Assembly (NCBI RefSeq): GCF_003943815.1
Contig: NZ_RJNA01000002.1
Location: forward strand, 140,071 to 190,628
Length of the DNA: 50,558 bases
Origin: Streptococcus cristatus
GTDB lineage: Bacteria; Bacillota; Bacilli; Lactobacillales; Streptococcaceae
Direction: 5' to 3'
In this document: positions 27,773 to 37,035 of the stretch, piece by piece
Position numbering within the stretch: the first letter of the stretch is position 1
Layout: each line of letters opens with the position of its first letter
The notes under the pieces: model-generated
What the model was told of the DNA's origin: nothing
Seen by the model: the letters and a program-made list of their open reading frames with translations, nothing else
Database searches by the model: none
Made by a program: the position numbers and the translations under genes

Positions 27773-28573
27773 TTAACCGCGAGTTTTACCTCCGGCAATA
27801 TTTGTAGTGACACCTGTTATATAGCTAGAACGGTCTGAAATATAGAACGCTACAAGATCAGCTACTTCCCGTAGTTTCCCACTCCGTCCCAATGGAGTCG
27901 TTGAAGTTGAAGCATAACCAGCTCGAATATCTTCTACCGTCTTTCCACGAGTATAAGCAAGAGCTTCCTCATAAGAAAGAGTTCGAAGTCCCGTAGCTTC
28001 CATAATTCCTGGAGCAATTCCAACCACACGTACACCATGTTTACCAAGCTCTTTCGCCCATGAACGAGTGTAACTATAGACTGCCGCTTTCGTTGCAGCA
28101 TAGGCACTTTGTCCTTCAGAACCTTCCAAGCCTGCTTCTGAAGCCATGTTCACAATTACACCTTTTCCGTTTTGAACCAGAATCCGGCCTACTGCCTGAC
28201 TAACCAAATACAGACCTTTTTGGTTAATCATTGTTACTTTTTCAAACGTTTCATCGTCTAACTCGTAAGGACCTTTAGGATTTTCTGCATCAATTAATAA
28301 TCTAGGAACATTAATCCCTGCATTATTGACTACCGCATCAATATTGCCAAATCTTTCAACTATTTTGGCAACACCCTCTTCTACTTCAGAGCGAGAAGTT
28401 ACATCAACTTTTACAAATAATAGATTCGGGTGACGTAAATCGTTGTCGCTAAGATCAAAATTCGCTACATTGACTCCTAATTCCAACAATTCTTCGACGA
28501 TTGCCTTACCAATCCCAGATGACGCACCCGTCACAAGAACTGTTTTGCCTTTAATGTCTAACCAATCATTCAT
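27773..28573 (-). CDS. srlD: Sorbitol-6-phosphate 2-dehydrogenase (SDR family)
   Basis: Oxidises sorbitol 6-phosphate to fructose 6-phosphate with NAD. The 266-residue product has TGASSGIG (15-22), NNAG (83-86) and the catalytic set Ser145, Tyr158, Lys162 (YAATK). ATG 28573 (MNDWLDIKGK) is chosen over one five codons upstream because of GAGAGGT spacing and homologue length. First gene of the operon srlD-gutR-gutM-srlA-srlE-srlB; the product enters glycolysis next to the adjacent pgi. Confidence 0.9.
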   Translation of the reverse strand: MNDWLDIKGKTVLVTGASSGIGKAIVEELLELGVNVANFDLSDNDLRHPNLLFVKVDVTSRSEVEEGVAKIVERFGNIDAVVNNAGINVPRLLIDAENPKGPYELDDETFEKVTMINQKGLYLVSQAVGRILVQNGKGVIVNMASEAGLEGSEGQSAYAATKAAVYSYTRSWAKELGKHGVRVVGIAPGIMEATGLRTLSYEEALAYTRGKTVEDIRAGYASTSTTPLGRSGKLREVADLVAFYISDRSSYITGVTTNIAGGKTRG

Positions 28574-28605
28574 TTTGATACCTCTCAAATTTTATTTACA
28601 AGGCA

Positions 28606-28634
28606 ATTATACAGCGCTTTCATAAAAGAATTAA
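28606..28634 (-). promoter_or_regulatory. Sorbitol operon promoter with overlapping cre-like site
   Basis: Minus-strand -10 TATAAT at 28606-28611 with a poor -35, as for an activator-dependent promoter. TGAAAGCGCTGTAT (complement of 28609-28622) matches the cre consensus at 12 of 14 positions and overlaps the -10. Confidence 0.65.
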
Positions 28635-28691
28635 GACACTCTTTTTTACACTGTTCAAAAAAATAATAAACTAATTAAGAGGCTTGTACTA

Positions 28692-28726
28692 AAAAATCCA
28701 CAAGAAATGAACCTGTGGATCTTTTT
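28692..28726 (-). terminator. pgi terminator
   Basis: AAAAATCCACA and TGTGGATCTTTTT arms; the A run becomes the U tract on the minus strand, 32 bases after the pgi stop. Confidence 0.8.
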
Positions 28727-28757
28727 ATATCCTGAATGAACTCAAAGCATATGAGAA

Positions 28758-30107
28758 TCAAAGGCGTGCATTCAACTCAGCACCCAGCTCTTCAAAGCCT
28801 GGTTTCCCAAGAAGAGCAAACATGTTTTTCTTATAAGCCTCAACTCCAGGCTGATCAAATGGATTGATACCATTCAGGTAGCCAGAAAGAGCAATAGCTA
28901 ACTCAAAGAAGTAAATAGTATAGCCCAAAGTGAACTCATCTTGCTCAGGCAGGGTCACAAACATATTTGGCACTCCGCCGTCTGTGTGAGCTAACAGCAC
29001 TCCATCTGTTGCTTTCTTATTGACAAAGTCAACATCTTTTCCTTGCAGATAGCCAAGGCCATCCAAGTCTTCTGCTAATTCAGGAATCAACACATTTTTG
29101 CGAGGCTTATCTACACGAATAACTGTTTCAAAGAGGATACGAGTTCCTTCTTGAATAAATTGCCCCAAAGAGTGCAGGTCTGTTGAGAAGTTGGCTGAAG
29201 TTGGGTAGATACCTTTTTGGTCTTTACCTTCTGACTCACCAGCCAGTTGCTTCCACCATTCTGAGAAGTATTGCAAAGATGGTTCGTAGTTAGCTAGAAC
29301 TTCTGTCAGATAACCTTTACGGTACAAGATATTGCGTACAACTGCATATTGATATGCTTCATTTTCAGCCAACTTATCAGAAGCATAAGCCTTGCGAGCA
29401 GCATTTGCTCCTTCCATCAACTTGCTGATATCAGCCCCTGCAGCTGCGATTGGCAAGAGTCCCACTGCTGTCAATACTGTAAAACGACCACCAACACTAT
29501 CAGGCACTACAAAAGTATCCCAGCCATTAGCATCTGCTTCAACCTTAACTGCACCTTTAGCGCGGTCTGTAGTTGCATAAATCCGTTTATTTGCTTCTTC
29601 CTGACCATACTTCTTAACCAAGAGTTCTTTGAAGACACGGAAAGCAATAGCAGGCTCTGTAGTTGTTCCTGACTTAGAAATAACGTTGACAGAGAAATCT
29701 TTGTCTGATACATAATCTACCAAATCAGCCAAATAGCTTGAAGAGATAGAATTACCAGCATAGAGGATTTGAGGTGCCTTACGTTCTTCCTTGCTTTGTA
29801 GATTTACAAAAGAATTATTCAAGAAATCAATCGCTGCACGTGCCCCTAAATAAGATCCTCCAATACCGATGACGATTAACACTTCACTATCAGATTGGAT
29901 TTTAGCAGCCGCCTTTTGAATACGAGCAAATTCATCTTTATCATATTCTTCAGGCAAATTCAACCAGCCTGTCATTTCTGCTCCAGGACCTGTTCCGTTT
30001 CGTAGAGCATTATCTGCTGCAGTCACTTGAGGCTGCATATAATCTAATTCATGTGGTGCTACAAACTTATCCAGTACCTTTGAATAGTCAAATTTAATAT
30101 GTGTCAT
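28758..30107 (-). CDS. pgi: Glucose-6-phosphate isomerase
   Basis: Interconverts glucose 6-phosphate and fructose 6-phosphate in glycolysis. The 449-residue product has [27 protein letters not shown] and [16 protein letters not shown], and ends with the [15 protein letters not shown] region containing the C-terminal lysine. Length is normal for Gram-positive enzymes. Own promoter with two cre-like sites and a GGAGG before the ATG. Confidence 0.96.
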   Translation of the reverse strand: MTHIKFDYSKVLDKFVAPHELDYMQPQVTAADNALRNGTGPGAEMTGWLNLPEEYDKDEFARIQKAAAKIQSDSEVLIVIGIGGSYLGARAAIDFLNNSFVNLQSKEERKAPQILYAGNSISSSYLADLVDYVSDKDFSVNVISKSGTTTEPAIAFRVFKELLVKKYGQEEANKRIYATTDRAKGAVKVEADANGWDTFVVPDSVGGRFTVLTAVGLLPIAAAGADISKLMEGANAARKAYASDKLAENEAYQYAVVRNILYRKGYLTEVLANYEPSLQYFSEWWKQLAGESEGKDQKGIYPTSANFSTDLHSLGQFIQEGTRILFETVIRVDKPRKNVLIPELAEDLDGLGYLQGKDVDFVNKKATDGVLLAHTDGGVPNMFVTLPEQDEFTLGYTIYFFELAIALSGYLNGINPFDQPGVEAYKKNMFALLGKPGFEELGAELNARL

Positions 30108-30135
30108 GTTTATCCTCCAATTGTTCTTTTCTTTT

Positions 30136-30192
30136 ATGATAACGCTTTAAGAAAAAATAAGCAAGTACTTTTACTATTTTAAAACGTTTACA
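30136..30192 (-). promoter_or_regulatory. pgi promoter flanked by two cre-like sites
   Basis: Minus-strand -35 TTGCTT (30159-30164) and -10 TATCAT (30136-30141), 17 bases apart. TGTAAACGTTTTAA (complement of 30179-30192) and TTAAAGCGTTATCA (complement of 30137-30150) each match cre at 13 of 14 positions. One lies upstream of the -35, one covers the -10. Confidence 0.72.
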
Positions 30193-30431
30193 TTTTTTAT
30201 TCTATACTATTTTTCTAAATAAGCTAACCCTAGGACATAACTGATAGCAATCGTTTGCGCAAGTCAACAAATCTTAGGCCTATTGAGAAGAACAGTTTTG
30301 ATTGACAAGAAAACCAATATGCTTCTTAAGATTGGATGTCAGCTGAATTCATTTCAGGTCCGTTCAAACTAGATTCACTGCTCCAATATTCATCTGCGCC
30401 TTTTAGGCTTGATTCATCAAGGGCAATAGAA

Positions 30432-30505
30432 AAGAGCACACAGTTCAAATCGCTTAGGGCTGCTGGATTCCTCCCCTGACCCGCTTCACGCAGAACTGTT
30501 GCTCC
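30432..30505 (-). ncRNA. ffs: Signal recognition particle RNA (small bacterial 4.5S/scRNA type)
   Basis: The minus strand begins GGAGCAACAGTTC and ends GAACTGTGTGCTCT, which pair as the outer stem. In between lies the highly conserved SRP tip: GGTCAGG, the GGAA tetraloop region and AGCAGCC. This is the short form without the Alu domain. A -10 TATACT at 30513-30518 sits at the right distance. It binds Ffh for membrane targeting. The rest of the 30193-30430 gap shows nothing else that can be called. Confidence 0.92.
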
Positions 30506-30512
30506 ATTAATT

Positions 30513-30518
30513 AGTATA
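30513..30518 (-). promoter_or_regulatory. ffs promoter -10
   Basis: TATACT on the minus strand, seven bases before the inferred SRP RNA 5' end. The -35 region (TAGCCA) is poor. Confidence 0.55.
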
Positions 30519-30548
30519 ACACAAACTTTCTTTTTTGGCTAATTTTCT

Positions 30549-31016
30549 TTACTTTTTCCTGCGATTTCTGAAAAAGTTCTGCATAATCGCCGCACATTCT
30601 TCTTCTAAAAGGCCGCTTTCAACCTCTACGCGATGATTCAACCGCTCATCCGTCAGAATATCGTAGAGACTACCCCCAGCACCGAATTTCTGGTTTTTCG
30701 CCCCATAGATCACCTTGGGAATGCGAGCCAGACCGATAGCTCCGCTACACATGACGCAGGGCTCAATCGTGACAAAAAGCGTCGTATCTAGCAAGCGCCA
30801 GCTATTTTCCCGCTGATTGGCCTCCTCGAGCGCCATGATTTCCGCATGCATGACCGCCCGCTGCAGCTCCTCACGCGCATTATGCCCGCGTCCGATAATC
30901 TGGCCATCCTTGACCAAGACACAACCAATCGGTATTTCATCATTGGCGAGGGCAATTTCTGCCTCCTTCAGCGCCTCCCTCATAAACATTTCTTTTTCCT
31001 CTATCGTGTAGTCCAT
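30549..31016 (-). CDS. tadA: tRNA-specific adenosine deaminase TadA
   Basis: Converts A34 to inosine in tRNA-Arg(ACG). The 155-residue product has the zinc and catalytic set His57-Ala-Glu59 (MHAEIMAL) and Cys87, Cys90 (PCVMC). ATG 31016 (MDYTIEEKEMF) is preferred; a longer frame starts at 31049, but that ATG overlaps a TATAAT that looks like the promoter -10, and the chosen start has GGAAGAG before it. Placement beside ffs is typical of streptococci. Confidence 0.93.
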   Translation of the reverse strand: MDYTIEEKEMFMREALKEAEIALANDEIPIGCVLVKDGQIIGRGHNAREELQRAVMHAEIMALEEANQRENSWRLLDTTLFVTIEPCVMCSGAIGLARIPKVIYGAKNQKFGAGGSLYDILTDERLNHRVEVESGLLEEECAAIMQNFFRNRRKK

Positions 31017-31076
31017 CTCTTCCCTCTTCCTTTTAGTTTCTTTGTTCATTATACCATAGGCAGCTTAGGACTCACC

Positions 31077-31165
31077 AAAAAAAGCCGCTGATTGGGCGAC
31101 TCTTATGGGAGATTATTATGAAAAAGTTTAGGAGGTTTAAACAAAGTTAGGAGGTCTTTGTTTAT
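31077..31165 (-). ncRNA. CiaR-dependent small RNA (csRNA type)
   Basis: A transcript of about 89 bases is predicted on the minus strand: -10 TATACT (31172-31177), start near 31165, and end at hairpin AGTCGC/GCGGCT with U tract (31077-31101). Its single-stranded part carries two CCTCCTAA motifs (complements near 31129-31136 and 31147-31154) able to pair with Shine-Dalgarno sequences. A CiaR box lies upstream. This fits the csRNA family of streptococci (87-151 bases), which repress competence and other targets by base pairing. Confidence 0.85.
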
Positions 31166-31187
31166 GCTTCTAGTATAGCTGGCCTAT

Positions 31188-31204
31188 CTTAAATAAAGCT
31201 TAAG
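31188..31204 (-). promoter_or_regulatory. CiaR-binding direct repeat
   Basis: On the minus strand CTTAAG-CTTTA-TTTAAG, matching the CiaR motif NTTAAG-N5-WTTAAG, ends ten bases before the -10 TATACT of the small RNA. That is the spacing of CiaR-activated promoters. It overlaps the stop codon of the phosphatase gene. Confidence 0.85.
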
Positions 31205-31856
31205 CTTTTTGAATATTGATGATTTTAGCAATATCGCTAACTTCTTGGGCAATATAAGTGGCTCCGGCTTCTTCCAATTCTTCCCTGCTACCAAAGCCAT
31301 AAAGGACGCCGATAGAATCAAGCTTTTGCGCTTGAGCGCCAAGCACATCGTGCTCCCTGTCTCCAATCATGATGGTATGCGCCAAATCTGTAATCTGATT
31401 TTGCTCTAAGGCATACTGGATAACATCGCATTTTTTACTACGTTTTCTATCCATGGTTGCACCAGCGACAAAATCAAAATAGTCATACAAACCAAAATGC
31501 TTGAGAATTTGAATGGAAAATTCTTCAGGTTTTGACGTAGCTACAATCAACTGTTTGCCAGCCTGCTTGAGAGAAGCCAGCAAGTCAGGGATGCCTGGAT
31601 AGACCTCATTTTCATAAAGACCTTTTTCGGAAAAGTACTCATGATAGTAGTCAATGGCCTTTAAACATTCTTCCTTAGAAAATCCATAAAAGCGCTCAAA
31701 AGACTCCTGCAAGGGCGGACCGATGAAGACTCTTAATGCTTTCTTGTCTGGCACTTCGATCCCATATTTTCCTAAGGCATAGGCCACTGAGTTGGTAATC
31801 CCTAGTTCTGAATTGGTCAAGGTACCGTCTAGGTCAAATAAAATCGTTTGATACAT
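31200..31856 (-). CDS. HAD-family phosphatase (phosphoglycolate-phosphatase-like)
   Basis: The 218-residue product has motif I FDLDGTLTNSE (8-18), motif II VATSK (near 105), and motif III/IV IMIGDREHDVLGA (near 166). An alpha-helical cap lies between motifs I and II. It belongs to the Gph/PGMB-like subgroup; the substrate cannot be told from sequence. The 3' end carries the CiaR box of the small RNA downstream. Confidence 0.85.
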   Translation of the reverse strand: MYQTILFDLDGTLTNSELGITNSVAYALGKYGIEVPDKKALRVFIGPPLQESFERFYGFSKEECLKAIDYYHEYFSEKGLYENEVYPGIPDLLASLKQAGKQLIVATSKPEEFSIQILKHFGLYDYFDFVAGATMDRKRSKKCDVIQYALEQNQITDLAHTIMIGDREHDVLGAQAQKLDSIGVLYGFGSREELEEAGATYIAQEVSDIAKIINIQKA

Positions 31857-31880
31857 TTTTTCCTCTTTCTGCTTTCAAAA

Positions 31881-32057
31881 AGAGGCTGGGACAAAAGTCC
31901 TAGCCTCTCAATTGTCTTTGGATTGTCGAGCAAGACGCAGTGGTTGAGTGGGCTCTACTACGCTGATTTCATCAGCTTTTACAGCCCTACTCAACTGTGC
32001 GGAGGTGGGACGACGAAATCGAATTCTAACGAATTACCGATTTCTGTCCCACTCTCT
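31881..32057 (+). repeat. 177-bp repeat with inverted ends, copy A
   Basis: Begins AGAGGCTGGGACA and ends TGTCCCACTCTCT; these ends are imperfect inverted repeats. The first 26 bases fold into a hairpin (GAGGCTGGGAC/GTCCTAGCCTC) and the last 50 into a second (GTGGGAC/GTCCCAC with GAAATCG/CGATTTC). No protein is encoded. Copy B (47133) has the same length with few changes; copy C (50486) is identical over its visible 73 bases. Likely a non-autonomous mobile element (MITE-like). It fills the gap between the phosphatase gene and purA. Confidence 0.85.
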
Positions 32058-32070
32058 TGTCTTCACTTGC

Positions 32071-33396
<1,326 letters not shown>

Positions 33397-33443
33397 TTAA
33401 TCTACAAGGCAGGAGTTTCACCTGCAAACGTATCTTACACCTT

Positions 33444-33471
33444 ATTATAAGAAAATTTTGAATTTTTTTCA
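33444..33471 (-). promoter_or_regulatory. purA promoter
   Basis: Minus-strand TTGAAA then 17 bases then TATAAT (33444-33449). The -10 lies 81 bases before the start codon. Confidence 0.7.
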
Positions 33472-33507
33472 AGATCAGGTGTCTTTTAAATTTGGATTTT
33501 CACTTTT

Positions 33508-33583
33508 GAAAGCGAATAATTCTTTTTGAAATTTTCTATTTTCACGAAATATATCCAACAAATGGCGATAAAAGTTCGGGAAT
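33508..33583. promoter_or_regulatory. Two possible PurR boxes in opposite orientation
   Basis: GAAAGCGAATAAT (33508-33520) and, on the other strand, ATTCCCGAACTTT (complement of 33571-33583). They match AWWWCCGAACWWT at 10 and 12 of 13 positions. The first is centred about 77 bases upstream of the inferred purA start site, close to the spacing used in lactococcal pur promoters. Confidence 0.4.
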
Positions 33584-33662
33584 TCATAAAAAACGTAGTG
33601 AATAGTTGTTTTCTGGCCTTTTTTATAATAGACTGAAAGTACTATACTAAGGACGGAAAAAC

Positions 33663-35918
33663 ATGATGACTATTGATCGTTTACTTGAAAAGCTAGACCC
33701 TGCAAGCCCGATCTTACAGGCGACTTTTGGACTGGAGAGAGAATCCCTGCGCGTGACAGAGGCAGGTACACTGGCTTCAACTCCCCATCCCAGTTCTCTG
33801 GGTTCTCGGAGTTTTCATCCCTATATCCAGACGGATTTTAGCGAGCAACAGCTCGAATTAATTACGCCCATCGCCTCTTCAACTCAGGAGGCCCGTCGCC
33901 TACTGGGTGCCATCACCGATGTAGCTGGGCGCTCCATTCCCCAAGATGAACTCATGTGGCCCTTGTCCATGCCTCCCCAGCTCCGAGAAGACGAGATTGA
34001 AATTGCCCACCTCGAAAATGCCTACGAACTCCATTATCGGCAAGGTTTAGCAGAAAAATACGGCAAACGGCTCCAGACCATTTCCGGCATTCATTACAAT
34101 ATCGAGTTAGGAAAAGATTTGATGACGGCTCTCTTTGAGGCTAGCGACTTTTCTTCCTTCAAGGATTTCAAAAATGCTCTCTATCTCAAATTGGCTCGTA
34201 ATTTCCTCCGTTTCCGCTGGTTCTTGACCTATCTTTATGGTGCAGCTCCACTGGCAGAAGCTGGCTTTTACGATGAGGCGGTTGAGGCTCCTGTCCGTTC
34301 ACTCCGCAATAGCCATCATGGCTACGTCAATGACGAGCATGTCCATGTGTCATTTAGCTCGCTGGAAAGCTATGTCTCAGATATCGAGGCCTATGTCGAG
34401 TCTGGCGACTTAAGTGCGGAAAAGGAATTTTACTCGCCCGTACGCTTTCGCGGGCAAAAACGAAATCGAGATTACCTAGAACAAGGCATTACTTACTTGG
34501 AACTGCGCTGTTTCGATCTCAATCCTTTCGACGTTCTGGGCATCAGTCAAAAAACCTTGGACACAGTCCATCTCTTTCTCTTGGCTCTATTGTGGCTGGA
34601 TGATGTGACAGATAGTGATGCGCAGCTACAAGCGGCTCATGCTCTCAACGATGCCGTTGCTCTGGCTCACCCCTTGACGCCTCTATCTCCAGAGGCCGAC
34701 AGCTCTGCTATTCTCCAAGCTATGGAAAATGTGATCCAGCATTTCAATCTCCCTGACGCCTACCGTCAATTGCTAGCGCAAGTCAGAGCTACGCTGGCTG
34801 AACCCAAGCTGACTCTGGCAGGGCAATTATTGCCTCATATTGAAAAAAATTCCCTCTCAACATTTGGACTGGCAAAAGCACGGAAATATCGAGATTACGC
34901 CTGGACTGCACCCTACGCCCTCAAGGGCTATGAAAAGATGGAGCTTTCCACTCAAATGCTGATGTTTGACGCTCTCCAGAAAGGCCTCCATCTCGAAATA
35001 CTAGATGAAAATGACCAATTTCTCAAGCTCTGGCATGATCACCATGTGGAGTATGTCAAAAACGGCAATATGACCTCCAAGGATAACTATGTCATCCCTC
35101 TGGCTATGGCCAATAAAACAGTCACCAAAAAGATTTTGGCCACAGCTGATTTTCCCGTTCCGGCTGGAGCAGAGTTTTCTTCCCTGGAGGATGGACTGGC
35201 CTATTACCCTTTGATTAAGGACCGACAAATTGTCGTCAAACCCAAGTCAACCAACTTCGGACTGGGCATCTCTATCTTTCAAGAACCAGCTAGTCTGGAA
35301 GCCTACCACAAAGCCTTGGAGATTGCTTTTTCAGAAGACGCCGCCGTCTTAGTAGAGGAATTTATCGCTGGAACGGAATACCGCTTCTTTGTCTTAGACG
35401 GTCAATGTGAGGCGGTTCTCTTGCGCGTGGCCGCTAATGTGGTCGGAGACGGCCAGCATACCGTGAGAGAATTGGTTGCCATCAAAAATGACAATCCCCT
35501 GCGTGGCCGAGATCATCGGTCACCGCTTGAAATCATTGAACTGGGCGACATTGAACTGCTCATGCTGGACCAACAAGGCTATGGACCAGATGATATCCTG
35601 CCTGCTGGAGTCAAGGTTGACTTGCGGCGCAATTCCAACATTTCTACTGGCGGCGACTCGATTGATGTGACTGAAAGTATGCACCCATCTTATAAGGAAC
35701 TCGCTGCGAACATGGCACGAGCTATGGGAGCTTGGGCCTGTGGCGTTGATCTAATCATCCCTGACAGCTCTGCTATTTCCACCAAGAAAAATCCCAACTG
35801 CACCTGCATTGAGCTCAACTTCAACCCCTCTATGTATATGCACACCTATTGTGCTGAGGGGCCGGGACAAAGCATCACCCCGAAAATACTGGCCAAACTT
35901 TTCCCAGAAATGGACTGA
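33663..35918 (+). CDS. gshF: Bifunctional glutathione synthetase GshF (GshAB)
   Basis: Makes glutathione from Glu, Cys and Gly in one polypeptide, 751 residues. The N-terminal half (about 1-465) is a gamma-glutamylcysteine ligase (FGLERESLRV, ISGIHYNIEL, YLELRCFDLNPF); the C-terminal half (about 485-751) is an ATP-grasp ligase (IVVKPKSTNFGLGISIF, VLVEEFIAGTEYRFFV, ELNFNPSMYMH). Length is normal for GshF. Monocistronic, with a TATAAT at 33624-33629 and a hairpin after the stop. It supports peroxide and acid tolerance. Confidence 0.95.
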   Translation: MMTIDRLLEKLDPASPILQATFGLERESLRVTEAGTLASTPHPSSLGSRSFHPYIQTDFSEQQLELITPIASSTQEARRLLGAITDVAGRSIPQDELMWPLSMPPQLREDEIEIAHLENAYELHYRQGLAEKYGKRLQTISGIHYNIELGKDLMTALFEASDFSSFKDFKNALYLKLARNFLRFRWFLTYLYGAAPLAEAGFYDEAVEAPVRSLRNSHHGYVNDEHVHVSFSSLESYVSDIEAYVESGDLSAEKEFYSPVRFRGQKRNRDYLEQGITYLELRCFDLNPFDVLGISQKTLDTVHLFLLALLWLDDVTDSDAQLQAAHALNDAVALAHPLTPLSPEADSSAILQAMENVIQHFNLPDAYRQLLAQVRATLAEPKLTLAGQLLPHIEKNSLSTFGLAKARKYRDYAWTAPYALKGYEKMELSTQMLMFDALQKGLHLEILDENDQFLKLWHDHHVEYVKNGNMTSKDNYVIPLAMANKTVTKKILATADFPVPAGAEFSSLEDGLAYYPLIKDRQIVVKPKSTNFGLGISIFQEPASLEAYHKALEIAFSEDAAVLVEEFIAGTEYRFFVLDGQCEAVLLRVAANVVGDGQHTVRELVAIKNDNPLRGRDHRSPLEIIELGDIELLMLDQQGYGPDDILPAGVKVDLRRNSNISTGGDSIDVTESMHPSYKELAANMARAMGAWACGVDLIIPDSSAISTKKNPNCTCIELNFNPSMYMHTYCAEGPGQSITPKILAKLFPEMD

Positions 35919-35927
35919 TAAAACGAG

Positions 35928-35955
35928 AATCGCAAGGAACACCCTGCGATTTTTG
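35928..35955 (+). terminator. gshF terminator
   Basis: AATCGCAAGG and CCTGCGATT arms followed by TTTTT, about ten bases after the stop. Confidence 0.75.
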
Positions 35956-36165
35956 CTTGTCTACTTGCTATAAACAAAGAATCTTTCGCTTTCCAAACAA
36001 GGATCGCTTTCAGAAAAGAAAGCAAAGTTCTTTCTTGATGAGGCAAGCATTCTCAATAAATCTAAAAACATATCTGAATATAGAAAATCATTGCACTCTT
36101 TATCCTTCAAAAATCAGCTTTTATGTTAAAATAGAAATATCACATTGAGAAGAAAGAGAAAGTCC

Positions 36166-37011
36166 ATGTCGAGAAGAAGGAATAATTCGAAGCAGCAGCC
36201 GGAATGGTTTAGCTGGATTTGGATACTTGCAATTATTTTTGGTTCTGGAGTGGTAGCCAGCTACCTGATCCCCATTGCTATTTTGGGAGGTATTGGCTAC
36301 GGAATCTATCGCTACCAAAAGCAGAAAAAAGTTCGTATTGAAGCTAAGCAAGCCAGCATCGGCCGCATTGAAGATTTAAAGGCAGAGATTGGTCAGGCTG
36401 ACCGCCGTATTAGAGAATTGGAAAGCTACCAAGAATACGGCAAGAAGGAGGCCTATCAGACTTTAGCTCTGCAAATTCTTCCCCAGCTCTCCTATATCAA
36501 AAGTGTTGCCGACAACCTTCAAGGGGAAATCCCTGCCTCTGTCTATCAGCGCATTCAGACTAAAATTACTACTGTAACCGAGGAAATTGATAAACAACTG
36601 CAAAAGATTGAACAAGAGAAAAGACAAAAAGAAGCACAGCCGAAGAAAACTAGCCTAGAAGAGCTAGCTCCAGAATTGGTCGCTACGGTTCGCAATATTC
36701 AGATTGACCACGAGGCCATTCTGCAAAAAATCTCTCAATCCGAAAGCAACAATAAGGAAGAGCTGACTGCCATTCATCAGTCCCAGATGGAGCACTACGA
36801 AGATATTTTAGAAGGCTACCTCAAAATCAAAGCTTCTCCCAAAGATTTTTACAATGCTGAGGAGCGGCTAGCCAAGGCCAAAGCAGCCATCGAGCAGTTT
36901 GACTTGGACCTAGACGAAGCGCTGCGCCAGTTAAACGAAGCTGATTTGAGGGATTTTGACATTAGCCTGCGTATCTTAGACAAAGAAAAGCAAACAGACA
37001 CTGGCTTTTAA
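36166..37011 (+). CDS. XpaC-like membrane protein paired with TelA
   Basis: The 281-residue product has a basic N-terminus (MSRRRNNSK), two close hydrophobic helices (about 13-30 and 35-50) and a long charged helical domain (about 60-275). It resembles the XpaC / 5-bromo-4-chloroindolyl phosphate hydrolysis family, whose true role is unclear. ATG 36166 is preferred to the TTG seven codons upstream. It precedes telA by 24 bases; this pair is widespread in Firmicutes. Confidence 0.75.
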   Translation: MSRRRNNSKQQPEWFSWIWILAIIFGSGVVASYLIPIAILGGIGYGIYRYQKQKKVRIEAKQASIGRIEDLKAEIGQADRRIRELESYQEYGKKEAYQTLALQILPQLSYIKSVADNLQGEIPASVYQRIQTKITTVTEEIDKQLQKIEQEKRQKEAQPKKTSLEELAPELVATVRNIQIDHEAILQKISQSESNNKEELTAIHQSQMEHYEDILEGYLKIKASPKDFYNAEERLAKAKAAIEQFDLDLDEALRQLNEADLRDFDISLRILDKEKQTDTGF

Positions 37012-37035
37012 GCTAGATAAACCAAAGGAGAAACT

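Noticed and set aside
31118..31150. Ten-codon plus-strand frame MKKFRRFKQS with AGGAGG nearby, possible leader peptide
   Set aside because: It is the complement of the CiaR-dependent small RNA; the AGGAGG boxes are the reverse of its CCTCCT motifs.
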